Shown piece after piece: positions 51,461-60,220 of a stretch of 64,000 nt of DNA. The position numbers were made by a program, and so were the translations under genes. The notes under the pieces were generated by a model. It was not told where the DNA came from, searched no databases, and saw only the letters and a program-made list of their open reading frames with translations. Position 1 is the first letter of the stretch; each line of letters opens with the position of its first letter. The DNA comes from Dyadobacter tibetensis Y620-1 (GTDB lineage Bacteria > Bacteroidota > Bacteroidia > Cytophagales > Spirosomataceae): contig NZ_AZQN01000002.1 in the NCBI RefSeq assembly GCF_000566685.1, positions 682,001 through 746,000 of the forward strand. Direction: 5' to 3'.

Positions 51461-52234
51461 TTAACAATACCCCATGAGACGGTAGATGAGATAACCTATC
51501 CACTCGTGCCAAATCACGCTGAAATCTCCCGCAGCAGAGGCCTCAGGAATCAGGCTTTCTTTCAAAGTGAAGTTTACATTTCCTCCGTAATGCCCCGCTG
51601 GAAAAACGGCGACCTCTATACCTACCTTGTTGAAACATGCTTTTGCTCTCCTCATATGAAAGGCTGAAGTAACTAATATATATGAATCATCTGGAAATTT
51701 TTCATCCAAAATCTTCTTGGTAAACAAGGCGTTCTCTCTGGTATTTCTGGCCTGTTCTTCTAGAATAATATCGTCCGGTGCAACTCCCCAGTCGATAAGC
51801 CAACGCATCACCTGCTGCCCCTCCCCCTTTCCACGCACTAGAAGCCAGTCGGCATTGGTGCCTGTGATGACAATCTTCTTAATTTTTTTAAGCTTATACA
51901 ACTGAAAAATCTGCATGAAGCGGTCGGCCTGACGGCCCATACCTAGCTGACCAGCAGAATGCTGGGCATAATTTACAAGTCCTCCCGTCAGCAGGACCCC
52001 CACCATGGACGGGCCATTAATTTCGTTGATTTCCTGCCCTTCTATCTCCCAGCTTTGAAAAGCCCAATTAACGATCCTAAGATTGGACATCCCTATAAAA
52101 ATGAGGATCCCAGATATTATCAGCACCTTTTTTCTCGTTTTGTTGGAAGTGCATAACGCCCAAAAGAAGCAAATCAATCCGATCACGAAAGGCATTAATA
52201 TAAAGTCGATCGATTTTGAGAGAAAGTAAAACAT
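51461..52234 (-). CDS. YdcF/ElyC-type DUF218 membrane protein
   Basis: This is a 257-residue protein with two N-terminal membrane helices (about 5-27 and 35-52). The DUF218 domain follows: VGVLLTGGL, KKIVITGTNADW, the EGQQVMRWLIDWGVAPDDIILEEQARNTRENA block and SAFHMRRAKACF. ElyC/YdcF relatives act in envelope glycan metabolism in E. coli. It is the second DUF218 protein in the window, but with a different N-terminal part. Convergent with pfkA and divergent from the TlpA-like gene. Confidence 0.87.
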   Translation of the reverse strand: MFYFLSKSIDFILMPFVIGLICFFWALCTSNKTRKKVLIISGILIFIGMSNLRIVNWAFQSWEIEGQEINEINGPSMVGVLLTGGLVNYAQHSAGQLGMGRQADRFMQIFQLYKLKKIKKIVITGTNADWLLVRGKGEGQQVMRWLIDWGVAPDDIILEEQARNTRENALFTKKILDEKFPDDSYILVTSAFHMRRAKACFNKVGIEVAVFPAGHYGGNVNFTLKESLIPEASAAGDFSVIWHEWIGYLIYRLMGYC

Positions 52235-52269
52235 ATATATATCCTGATTTATTATTTGGCTTTATCTCT

Positions 52270-52277
52270 TAATTTTG
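52270..52277 (+). promoter_or_regulatory. Candidate -7 element of the TlpA-like gene
   Basis: TAATTTTG matches the consensus. The predicted transcript start, near 52284, lies after the upstream in-frame ATG at 52275 and so favours translation from 52332. Confidence 0.45.
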
Positions 52278-52331
52278 TCATTTACTACGAAAAAATCGGG
52301 AGCTATTCCCAATTTAAATACCTATTCAAAG

Positions 52332-53738
52332 ATGAACAAACATTTCTCATTTCTTTTCCTATTCCTGATCGGTACATGGGCTACTTTGTACACACCAGCC
52401 CTTGCTCAAGACTACCAAATCGATGCAGAAATATCCGGAATGGCTGACTCTACTTTTATACTGGGGCATTATAGCCGAAGTAATACACAATTTATCCCGA
52501 AAGATACGGCAAAGGCAGATGCTCGAGGAAAGGTCTCATTTATTGGAGAGAAAAACCTCCCAGGGGGTTTATATGTCATTTTATTTCCGGGCAATAGTAA
52601 ATGGATAGAGCTTGTATACTCAGGGAAGGAGACTAATATTCAGATCCGTACAGACACCTCCGATATTGTTGGAAAAATGGTGATTAAAAATTCACCTGAA
52701 AATGAAGCTTTCTACAGCTACCAGCGAAGACTGTTGGCAGACTCAAAAGTAGTAAAGCAGTTAACGGAGCAAAAATCCCCTGAGCTTGCTAGTAAACAAA
52801 AAAGCATCCAAACCTCGTTCAAGGCTTTCAGAGATACTTTTCTACAAAATAACAATGCTTTGTTCACTTCCAAATTGTTAAAGATGGCCGCGGACCCAGA
52901 AATTCCTGCAGCCCCTCTCCTACCCAACGGAAGTCCCGACTCTTTATGGACGTTTAATTATTACAGAAACCATTTTTGGGACCACTTCGACTTCTCCGAT
53001 GGCCGGATACTCAACACCCCGTTTTTAGAGCCAAAACTAAATACCTACCTGCATAATTTGTTGGTTCAGGTACCCGATTCCATTATACCAGCTGCCGATC
53101 GTCTGATCGAAAAAACAAAAGGAAATACAGACATCAGGAATTATGTAATCTATTATATCACCAACCAGTACGAAACGCCAAGAACAGTTGGTACAGAAGG
53201 GGTATGGGTCCATATGGCCAAGAAATATTATTTAGGAGGTGACATTCCTATAAGTGAAGACACTCGTAAACGCATTGTCTCCAAGGTTCAGTCAATGGAA
53301 AAGTTGCTTGTCAATAAAACCTTCCCTGCTTTGGAATTAACAAACCCAGCGGGCCAGAAGGTTTCGGCTCAGGAATTGAAAGGCAATTATGCCGTTTTAT
53401 TCTTTTATTCACCCACCTGTGGTCACTGCAAGGAAGCGGCTCCAAAACTTAAGGAGTTTTATGAGGCCCATAAAGATAGGGGCGTGCAAGTATTGGCCAT
53501 AGCCACCGACCGTAATGAAAAGGAGTGGAAAGATTATATTAGCACCTATCATTTAAGCGACATTCGGCATGGTATTGACACCAAAAACAGTATTGATTTT
53601 TACAGAGACTTCGATGTAGTATCGACTCCCTCCATTTATATCCTCGATAAGAATCAAAAAATCATAGCCCGGAAGATGCCGGTAGAACAGCTGAGCAGCT
53701 TTTTGGAATACTATGAAAATAAAGTAGCGAAGAAGTAA
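52332..53738 (+). CDS. TlpA-like thioredoxin-domain protein with DUF4369/DUF5106-like N-terminus
   Basis: This is a 468-residue exported thiol-disulfide protein. The start at 52332 gives a clean signal peptide (MNKHFSFLFLFLIG...ALAQ) and fits the promoter; an upstream ATG at 52275 would add 19 polar residues. Residues about 27-120 form a DUF4369-like beta domain, about 120-320 a helical DUF5106-like region, and about 330-468 a thioredoxin fold with C363-G-H-C366 and the cis-Pro in VVSTPSIYIL. Such proteins reduce or isomerise periplasmic disulfides, sometimes in cytochrome maturation. No cytochrome gene is adjacent. Confidence 0.87.
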   Translation: MNKHFSFLFLFLIGTWATLYTPALAQDYQIDAEISGMADSTFILGHYSRSNTQFIPKDTAKADARGKVSFIGEKNLPGGLYVILFPGNSKWIELVYSGKETNIQIRTDTSDIVGKMVIKNSPENEAFYSYQRRLLADSKVVKQLTEQKSPELASKQKSIQTSFKAFRDTFLQNNNALFTSKLLKMAADPEIPAAPLLPNGSPDSLWTFNYYRNHFWDHFDFSDGRILNTPFLEPKLNTYLHNLLVQVPDSIIPAADRLIEKTKGNTDIRNYVIYYITNQYETPRTVGTEGVWVHMAKKYYLGGDIPISEDTRKRIVSKVQSMEKLLVNKTFPALELTNPAGQKVSAQELKGNYAVLFFYSPTCGHCKEAAPKLKEFYEAHKDRGVQVLAIATDRNEKEWKDYISTYHLSDIRHGIDTKNSIDFYRDFDVVSTPSIYILDKNQKIIARKMPVEQLSSFLEYYENKVAKK

Positions 53739-53754
53739 AACATAGAAAAAACAT

Positions 53755-53788
53755 AAAAGCCCGGAGATGAAATCACTTCCGGGCTTTT
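53755..53788. terminator. Bidirectional terminator
   Basis: A perfect 11-base stem AAAAGCCCGGA (53755-53765) / TCCGGGCTTTT (53778-53788) with a 12-base loop lies between the convergent TlpA-like and S9 peptidase genes. Confidence 0.85.
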
Positions 53789-53823
53789 ATATTGACTCTC
53801 TATTGTTTTAAAAAAAGAGGGCT

Positions 53824-55731
53824 TTATAAAGTCTCTTTCAGCCATCCAAAAAACTCCCGCTGCCAAACCATAGCATTCTGGGCACTGAGCACCCAGTGAT
53901 TTTCCTCTGGAAGGTATAACAGTTTACTTTTAATACCTTGTAGCTGCGCCGCCTGAAAAGCTTGCAAACCCTGCTCAATAGGGACGCGATAATCTCTGCC
54001 CCCCTGAATAATAAATATGGGTGTCTTCCATTGATCTACAAAATTGCTAGGAGACTGGCTAAATGATCGTTGAGCTACGGCATTTTTCTTATCCCAATAG
54101 GGCCCTCCCTTTTCCCAATTCTCAAAAAACATTTCGTCAGTAGTCCCATACATACTCCTAAAATCGAATACCCCGTCGTGAGAAATAAAGGTTTTGAACC
54201 GATCACCATGAATGGCCTGGAGGGCAAATACTGAAAAACCTCCAAAACTAGCCCCTACACAGCCCATACGATTTTTATCTACATAAGGTGCTTTAGCAAC
54301 CGTATCGATAGCGGACAGATAGTCGCGGATCACCTGTCCTCCCCAATCCTTACTTACGGCTTCGTTCCACTTGGTGCCGTGGCCTGGCATACCCCGCCGA
54401 TTGGGAGCCACCACGATATATCCTTGAGAAGCCATCAATTGAAAGTTCCACCGAAAAGAATAGAATTGAGTCAGCGCCGACTGCGGCCCTCCCTGACAGT
54501 ACAATAAGGTGGGATATTTTTTATTGGGGTCAAAATCCGGAGGAAATATCACCCATACCAGCATTTTCTGTCCATCTGTGGTGGTTACCCACTGTCTCTC
54601 CGTCTTTACCAGATCAATACTATTATAAAATGTATCGTTTACATGCGTCAATTGTTCCAAAGAACCTGTCGTTAGGCTTAGCTTATACAATTCTGACGCA
54701 TGATTCATATCGCTTCGGGAAACGATCAGCCGCTCACCTACCTGGCCTACAATACCATTGATATCAAAGTCTCCCTGGGTTAGTTGTTTGATATTGGCAG
54801 CATTTGCTTGTGTGGAAACCTGAAATAACTGAACCGTACCATTGATAGGAGCCGTAAAGTAAATCATTGTCCCCTCTTCACTCCAGGCAAATTCCTGTAC
54901 ATGTAGCTCGTCACGGGAGGCAGTAAGGTTCCTGGCACCACCCTTATCCATGACCACCAGATCCTGCTTATCGGCTTCATAGCCATCCCGTTTCATCTGG
55001 AGCCAGGCCAGATCGCCTTTTTGATTGAATGCGGGCGCTATATCATATCCTTTATTAGATTCTGTAAGATTTTTGGTCAGTTTAGTCGCCAAATCATATT
55101 CATATAGGTCCGTATTCGTACTAATGGTATATTCGGTGCCATATTTTTTCTTGGTGACATAAATAATTCGCTTACTATCCGGGCTCCAGATAAAATCCTC
55201 ATTACCCCCGAAAGGCTTCTGCGGACAGTCAAAGGGCTCTCCCTTCATGATATCAATATATTCGCCAGCTACCCCATTGGTATATGGTGCCACCATTACA
55301 TGGTCATATTTACCGTCTTCCCAAGTATCCCAGTGCCGATAGTTGAGTGCCTCATATACATAGGCATCAGACTTGGGCAGGTCTGGATATAAGTCAGCAC
55401 CAATCATCTTTCGCTCCTGCACCGGGCGACTATCAAATATAAAATGGCCATTAGGAGAGAGCCGATCATTGACCAGATATGGGGCCGTATCTGATACCTC
55501 TTCCGCCTCCCCACCTGCAAGGGGAACTTTAAACAGCTTCCTGGTACTTTTATTTTCTTTGATATCAGGAGTACTTACCGCATACAAAACATATTGCTGA
55601 TCTTTAGAAATTCCTAATGGGGAGACCCGGCCCAGGGACCACAGTTTTTCGGCAGTCAACCTTTTTTGGGCCCTTAGATCGACCAGTAGAAACTGAAAGA
55701 GAATTAAGGTTATTAAAGTACGTTGTTTCAT
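53824..55731 (-). CDS. S9-family serine peptidase (prolyl oligopeptidase / DPP-like)
   Basis: This 635-residue exported peptidase has a signal peptide at about 1-21. A beta-propeller of WD/TolB-like repeats covers about 30-380 (for example WSPDSKRIIYV). The alpha/beta hydrolase domain covers about 390-635 and carries S495 in GASFGGF, D580 in GGRDYRVP and H612 in EENHWVL. The layout fits DPP5/acylaminoacyl-peptidase relatives that cleave dipeptides from short peptides in the periplasm of Bacteroidota. Monocistronic. Confidence 0.92.
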   Translation of the reverse strand: MKQRTLITLILFQFLLVDLRAQKRLTAEKLWSLGRVSPLGISKDQQYVLYAVSTPDIKENKSTRKLFKVPLAGGEAEEVSDTAPYLVNDRLSPNGHFIFDSRPVQERKMIGADLYPDLPKSDAYVYEALNYRHWDTWEDGKYDHVMVAPYTNGVAGEYIDIMKGEPFDCPQKPFGGNEDFIWSPDSKRIIYVTKKKYGTEYTISTNTDLYEYDLATKLTKNLTESNKGYDIAPAFNQKGDLAWLQMKRDGYEADKQDLVVMDKGGARNLTASRDELHVQEFAWSEEGTMIYFTAPINGTVQLFQVSTQANAANIKQLTQGDFDINGIVGQVGERLIVSRSDMNHASELYKLSLTTGSLEQLTHVNDTFYNSIDLVKTERQWVTTTDGQKMLVWVIFPPDFDPNKKYPTLLYCQGGPQSALTQFYSFRWNFQLMASQGYIVVAPNRRGMPGHGTKWNEAVSKDWGGQVIRDYLSAIDTVAKAPYVDKNRMGCVGASFGGFSVFALQAIHGDRFKTFISHDGVFDFRSMYGTTDEMFFENWEKGGPYWDKKNAVAQRSFSQSPSNFVDQWKTPIFIIQGGRDYRVPIEQGLQAFQAAQLQGIKSKLLYLPEENHWVLSAQNAMVWQREFFGWLKETL

Positions 55732-55850
55732 GTTTGTTTTTGAAAAATGTTGCTACAGCAATATGCACAAAATTCCCCACAAACGATAATGATCAGGCTC
55801 CGAATGGCAGTCGTTCTCAAGGTTTTTAAAGGTGTTAGGCATATATTTTT

Positions 55851-55858
55851 ATATCTTT
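55851..55858 (+). promoter_or_regulatory. Candidate -7 element of the 2-hydroxyacid dehydrogenase gene
   Basis: TATCTTTA differs from TAnnTTTG only in the last base. It predicts transcription from about 55865 and so favours the start codon at 55886. Confidence 0.35.
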
Positions 55859-55885
55859 ATGATTAACCAACTTTACGCATTCGAT

Positions 55886-56821
55886 ATGAACATTTATTGT
55901 AATTCTATATTTGAGCAACCGCTTATTGACAAGTTAAAAAAAGACATCCCCGAGAGCCATACCATTCAATTTAGAGGAAGTGATGAGGCGAGCAATAGAG
56001 CCTGTTTTGAGCATGCGGACATTGTTCTCGGAAACCCACCCATAGAATGGTTCAGCGGGAAAGAAAACAAATTGATATACTGGCAGCTAGATTCTGCCGG
56101 ATTCGACCAATATAAGGGTTTACAACTGGATCCCGACACGAAAGTGGCCAATATGGGGGCCTGGTTTGGACGTCCCTGTTCAGAAACAATAGTGGGCGGG
56201 ATTCTTTCATTATACCGGGGCTTACATCGCCTTACCAAACTTCAGCAGGAATCAGAATGGGTAGGACATGCTATCCGGAAGGACCTCAGGTTATTATATA
56301 ATGAAGAAGTGGTTATATTAGGAGCAGGTACCATAGGCACCGTCATTAAAAATATATTAACGGGCTTTGGTTGCCACATACATCTGTTTGCCCGCACCTC
56401 ACCCGAGGCCAATCTCCGCTCAAAAGAGGAATTATTGGCCAAATTACCTCATATCGATCTGGTCATTAATACACTTCCAGGCACAGCCATCCATTTTGCC
56501 GATCATCACTTTTTCAAGTCCATGAAGGCCGGAAGCGTCTATGCCAACGTAGGTCGTGGCAGCACAACCGATGAAACTGCCCTGATAGAGGCCCTTCTTA
56601 GTGGACATCTCGACGGAGCGGTGCTCGACGTAACCGAGCAAGAACCTCTTCCATCCGATCATCCACTCTGGAAAATGCCTCAGGTAATCCTGACTCAACA
56701 CACAGGGGGTGGACATAAAAATGAGCACGTAGGTAAAGTAGATTTGTTCCTAACTAACATTTATGCACTAAATACAGGCTGTGACATTATGGACCGTATA
56801 GATATATCCCGGGGATATTAA
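55886..56821 (+). CDS. D-isomer 2-hydroxyacid dehydrogenase
   Basis: This is a 311-residue NAD(P)-dependent dehydrogenase. The Rossmann motif is VILGAGTIGTVI, and the catalytic triad is Arg in NVGRGS, Glu in TEQEP and His in TQHTGGG. The chosen start, MNIYCNS, begins the first beta-strand; an upstream in-frame ATG at 55832 would add a poor hydrophobic leader and lies before the predicted transcript start. It resembles glyoxylate/hydroxypyruvate reductases. An A+T-rich imperfect hairpin (56831-56865) follows. Galactokinase starts 133 bases downstream on the same strand. Confidence 0.88.
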   Translation: MNIYCNSIFEQPLIDKLKKDIPESHTIQFRGSDEASNRACFEHADIVLGNPPIEWFSGKENKLIYWQLDSAGFDQYKGLQLDPDTKVANMGAWFGRPCSETIVGGILSLYRGLHRLTKLQQESEWVGHAIRKDLRLLYNEEVVILGAGTIGTVIKNILTGFGCHIHLFARTSPEANLRSKEELLAKLPHIDLVINTLPGTAIHFADHHFFKSMKAGSVYANVGRGSTTDETALIEALLSGHLDGAVLDVTEQEPLPSDHPLWKMPQVILTQHTGGGHKNEHVGKVDLFLTNIYALNTGCDIMDRIDISRGY

Positions 56822-56954
56822 ATTAACACGCTAATTACTAATACTTTAGAAAGAGTATTAATTAGAGCTACCCAAGTTAAACTATTTCCCCCGATCCTTA
56901 ATCCCTGTCCTATATGAAGCAGTTTTAAAAAAAATATATACCAATTCAAAAAAA

Positions 56955-58151
56955 ATGTTAGTTGAATCAAACGAAACACTTGCACGCATTCAAGCCCAAT
57001 ACCATCAGGTTTTCGATCGAACATCTTCCACTGTAGCCGAAAGGAGTTTCCGGTCGCCGGGAAGAATCAATTTAATTGGAGAACATACGGATTACAATCA
57101 GGGCTATGTACTTCCTGCCAGTGTAGACAAGGCCGTATATTTCGTAATTGCACCACGGGAAGACGATCAGATTATATTAAGGGCCACCGATCTAGATGAA
57201 AGTTATACCACGACTTTGGATGATCTGAGCAAACCCTCCCAAACATGGGCATTTTACCAATTGAGTATTTTAGAACAAATTCAAAAGAAGGGACTGAAGA
57301 TAAAAGGTTTTCAGGCTGCTTTTGGGGGAGATGTACCATTGGGTGCAGGACTATCATCCTCTGCCGCACTGGAATGTGCATTACTATTCGCCCTCAACGA
57401 AATATTTGAGTTGGGTTTAGACCGGCTGGAAATTGTAAAAATGGCTCAGAAAGCCGAAAATGAATATGTGGGTGTTCAATGCGGGATCATGGACCAGTTC
57501 GCTTCTACCTTTGGAAAAGAAGAGTCAGTAATACGCCTCGACTGCCGATCACTGGATTATGAGTATTTCCCTTTTCCTATGGATGATTACCAACTTGTGC
57601 TCTGCGACACACAGGTAAAGCATTCATTGGCAGACTCGGCCTATAACACCCGCAGGCAAGAATGCGAAATGGCAGTAGCATTATTGCAGGCCTCTCACCC
57701 GCATATCCAAAGCTTAAGGGATGCTACACCAGCCCTCGTCTTAGCAAATAAAGAAATCTTGGGAAGCCCGGTATATCAGCGATCCAAGTACATTACTGAA
57801 GAGATAGAAAGGGTAAATGAGGGTTGCAAAGATCTGGCAGCAGGAAATTTGCAAGCCTTCGGAGAAAAAATGTATCAAACCCATTATGGCCTTCAAAATG
57901 AATACGAGGTAAGTTGTCCAGAACTAGACTTCCTTGTAGCAGCCACTTTAGAAATGCCTGAAGTGCTCGGAGCAAGGATGATGGGAGGAGGATTTGGTGG
58001 TTGTACCATCAATTTAGTAAAAGCTTCAGAACTCGATTCCTTTGAGAGCAAGATTAGAAAAGCTTATCAAGAGTCTTTCAATACTGAGTTACCTTGTTAT
58101 CGGGTACGCATCATGGACGGCTCTAGCGAAGTTGTTGAAATCAACCACTAA
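56955..58151 (+). CDS. galK: Galactokinase
   Basis: This 398-residue GHMP kinase phosphorylates alpha-D-galactose in the Leloir pathway. The galactokinase signature GRINLIGEHTDYNQGYVLP sits at about 36-54, the ATP-binding VPLGAGLSSSAAL at about 122-134, the catalytic Asp in GIMDQFAS and the third motif GARMMGGGFGGCT near the C-terminus. Length fits. The galM gene starts 19 bases after the stop, so the two form an operon. galT and galE are not in the window. Confidence 0.95.
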   Translation: MLVESNETLARIQAQYHQVFDRTSSTVAERSFRSPGRINLIGEHTDYNQGYVLPASVDKAVYFVIAPREDDQIILRATDLDESYTTTLDDLSKPSQTWAFYQLSILEQIQKKGLKIKGFQAAFGGDVPLGAGLSSSAALECALLFALNEIFELGLDRLEIVKMAQKAENEYVGVQCGIMDQFASTFGKEESVIRLDCRSLDYEYFPFPMDDYQLVLCDTQVKHSLADSAYNTRRQECEMAVALLQASHPHIQSLRDATPALVLANKEILGSPVYQRSKYITEEIERVNEGCKDLAAGNLQAFGEKMYQTHYGLQNEYEVSCPELDFLVAATLEMPEVLGARMMGGGFGGCTINLVKASELDSFESKIRKAYQESFNTELPCYRVRIMDGSSEVVEINH

Positions 58152-58170
58152 CACCCTGAACGCTCTAATA

Positions 58171-59313
58171 ATGAATTTATCCCAAACCCTGATCTTAGGA
58201 CTTATGGCCTTGTCTGCCTTAAGTTGTGGAAACAAAAAAGAAGACAGTATCATGAAAAGCACCATTTCGAAGGAAGAATTCGGCATGACCGCCGACGGTC
58301 AAACGGCTGACCTTTATACCCTCACCAATGGCAATGGTATGGTAGTGAATATCACCAATTATGGTGGAATTATTACCAAGTTAACGGCTCCGGACCGAAC
58401 GGGGCAGTGGGCTGATGTGGTCCTGGGCTTCGACTCCCTGCAACCCTATTTGAATGGCCACCCTTACTTTGGGGCTTTAGTAGGGCGGTATGGTAATCGC
58501 ATCCGCAAGGGGCAGTTTCAACTAGATGGCAAGACCTATCAACTTCCAATCAACAATGGTCCTAATGCGCTCCATGGTGGATTAAAGGGGTTTGATAAAG
58601 TATTATGGAAAACAGAAGAAGTGCGAAATGATTCTATTGTTGGCCTTCGAATGACCTATACCAGCCAGGATGGTGAAGAAGGATATCCAGGTACCCTGAC
58701 CGTTCAGGTCGATTACCGTTTGAATAATCAGAACGCACTATCTATAGAATATACGGCTACAACTGATAAGCCAACGATTGTAAACCTCACCAATCACTCT
58801 TATTTTAATCTGACCGGAATGCAAGAGGACATTTTGGGCCATCAGGTCTGTATAGATGCCGACAGTATAGTCCCGGTGGATGCTACATTGATTCCCACAG
58901 GGCAGTTGATGGCTGTAGAAGGGACACCTTTCGACTTCAGGCAACCAACGGCTGTTTCGAAAGGTATTGACAAAACCGACAACCAGCAAATCAGTTACGG
59001 AGGGGGTTATGACCATTGCTGGGTCATTAACCGATCGGGAGAAGGACTTCAGCGTATTGCCACCGTTACAGAGCCCAAGAGCGGGCGCATTATGGAGGTA
59101 TACTCTACGGAGCCAGGTGTACAATTCTACACCGGCAATTTCCTGGACGGCTCCCTTCAGGGTAAAGGGGCTACATACGGAAAACGTTTTGCCCTCTGTT
59201 TGGAAACCCAACATTTCCCCGATTCACCCAATCATCCAAATTTCCCCAGTACCGTGTTAAGACCCGGCCAAACTTATCACAGTATCACGCAATACTCTTT
59301 CTCAGCCCAATAA
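58171..59313 (+). CDS. galM: Aldose 1-epimerase lipoprotein (mutarotase)
   Basis: This is a 380-residue galactose mutarotase that converts beta to alpha sugar, preparing the galactokinase substrate. The start at 58171 is chosen because it opens a lipoprotein signal with lipobox LSALSC; an earlier in-frame ATG at 58042 lies inside galK. The epimerase fold shows NYGGIITKL, GRYGNRI, the catalytic His in LTNHSYFNL and Glu in LETQHFPDSPNH. The lipid anchor places it in the envelope, so it would act on sugar before uptake, whereas its operon partner GalK is cytoplasmic. A terminator follows at once. Confidence 0.93.
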   Translation: MNLSQTLILGLMALSALSCGNKKEDSIMKSTISKEEFGMTADGQTADLYTLTNGNGMVVNITNYGGIITKLTAPDRTGQWADVVLGFDSLQPYLNGHPYFGALVGRYGNRIRKGQFQLDGKTYQLPINNGPNALHGGLKGFDKVLWKTEEVRNDSIVGLRMTYTSQDGEEGYPGTLTVQVDYRLNNQNALSIEYTATTDKPTIVNLTNHSYFNLTGMQEDILGHQVCIDADSIVPVDATLIPTGQLMAVEGTPFDFRQPTAVSKGIDKTDNQQISYGGGYDHCWVINRSGEGLQRIATVTEPKSGRIMEVYSTEPGVQFYTGNFLDGSLQGKGATYGKRFALCLETQHFPDSPNHPNFPSTVLRPGQTYHSITQYSFSAQ

Positions 59314-59319
59314 GCGCTA

Positions 59320-59353
59320 ACGCCCGACCTGTTAAAGGATCGGGCGTTTTTTT
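59320..59353 (+). terminator. Intrinsic terminator of galK-galM
   Basis: The stem ACGCCCGA (59320-59327) / TCGGGCGT (59340-59347) has a 12-base loop and is followed by seven Ts. Confidence 0.88.
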
Positions 59354-59401
59354 GAAACTTTCCAGGCAATAGCAATACTGGAATTTAAAAATTTTAAAAA
59401 G

Positions 59402-59409
59402 TATCTTTA
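59402..59409 (+). promoter_or_regulatory. Candidate -7 element of the TrpF-like gene
   Basis: TATCTTTA lies 29 bases before the start codon; it matches the -7 consensus except in its last base. Confidence 0.3.
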
Positions 59410-59437
59410 CGACTCAACAAACCGATGACCCGTAGAA

Positions 59438-60061
59438 ATGCTCAGCAAAACAGTAAAGATCAGCCATGTTACCAATTTGTCCGACGCCCGGTACTGTGCC
59501 GGCATGGGTGTAGAAATGCTTGGTTTCAATATTGACGAAAATTCGGCTCAGTATATTTCCCCTAAGACATTTGAAGAAATCAGCTCTTGGATTTCTGGTG
59601 TAAAACTAGTGGCAGAAACGTCATTGGACGATGCAGAGGCCATTCTGGCACAGCTGAGTCAATATCCGGTAGGAGCCTTGGAAATAGAACACCCAGCCCT
59701 GATCCATACCCTCGCAGCAAAATCCAACCTACCGCTTCTGTTAAGGATTCCGGTCGACCTATATGGGCCCGAGGATTTGGAATCAATAGTTGCACGGTAT
59801 GGAGACTTGGTTACTCATTTTTTACTGGTCAGCGATCAGGACGTCGCTCTAAATGACACCTGGATGAGTACATTACAGCGCCTAACCCATGAGTTCAATG
59901 TAATGATCGGATTTGGGCTGGATAACGAATATTCAGTAGCTGCTCTCACCGAGTTACTGCCCCAGATTGGCATTGCGCTAAGAGGCAGTGAAGAAATAAG
60001 GCCAGGCTATAAAGATTTCGGAAGTATGATGGATATTCTGGAAGCCTTAGAAGAAGAGTAG
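59438..60061 (+). CDS. TrpF-like barrel protein lacking catalytic motifs
   Basis: This is a 207-residue homologue of phosphoribosylanthranilate isomerase. The start KTVKISHVTNLSDARYCAGMGVEMLGFNI aligns with the TrpF opening K-I-C-G-I-T-x-x-x-D-A, and the end IALRGSEEIRPGYKDFG aligns with its S-S-G-V-E-x-x-P-G-x-K-D phosphate site. The catalytic cysteine of TrpF is serine here (S9), the GGTG phosphate loop in the middle is absent, and SPRY has become SAQY. It is therefore unlikely to catalyse the tryptophan-pathway step. No other trp gene is near. Its function is unknown; it could bind a phosphorylated metabolite. Confidence 0.75.
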   Translation: MLSKTVKISHVTNLSDARYCAGMGVEMLGFNIDENSAQYISPKTFEEISSWISGVKLVAETSLDDAEAILAQLSQYPVGALEIEHPALIHTLAAKSNLPLLLRIPVDLYGPEDLESIVARYGDLVTHFLLVSDQDVALNDTWMSTLQRLTHEFNVMIGFGLDNEYSVAALTELLPQIGIALRGSEEIRPGYKDFGSMMDILEALEEE

Positions 60062-60186
60062 GTAATCTACTAAGAAGCATAAACCACCGTGGCTGCATTG
60101 AAGCACTTTTAAATGGGTTATGCACCATTTAACAAGCAGATAAGCCAATCATAATTATCCACTAGCACGTAACTGGTATAACATAC

Positions 60187-60194
60187 TACCTTTG
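60187..60194 (+). promoter_or_regulatory. Candidate -7 element of the PspC operon
   Basis: TACCTTTG is a full match to TAnnTTTG, 26 bases before the PspC-domain gene. No -33 TTTG is evident, which could indicate activator dependence. Confidence 0.5.
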
Positions 60195-60220
60195 AATACA
60201 AACTTAATGTAATCCCTATT

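Noticed and set aside
58042..58170. Upstream start for galM
   Set aside because: It lies inside galK and would bury the lipoprotein signal that begins at 58171.
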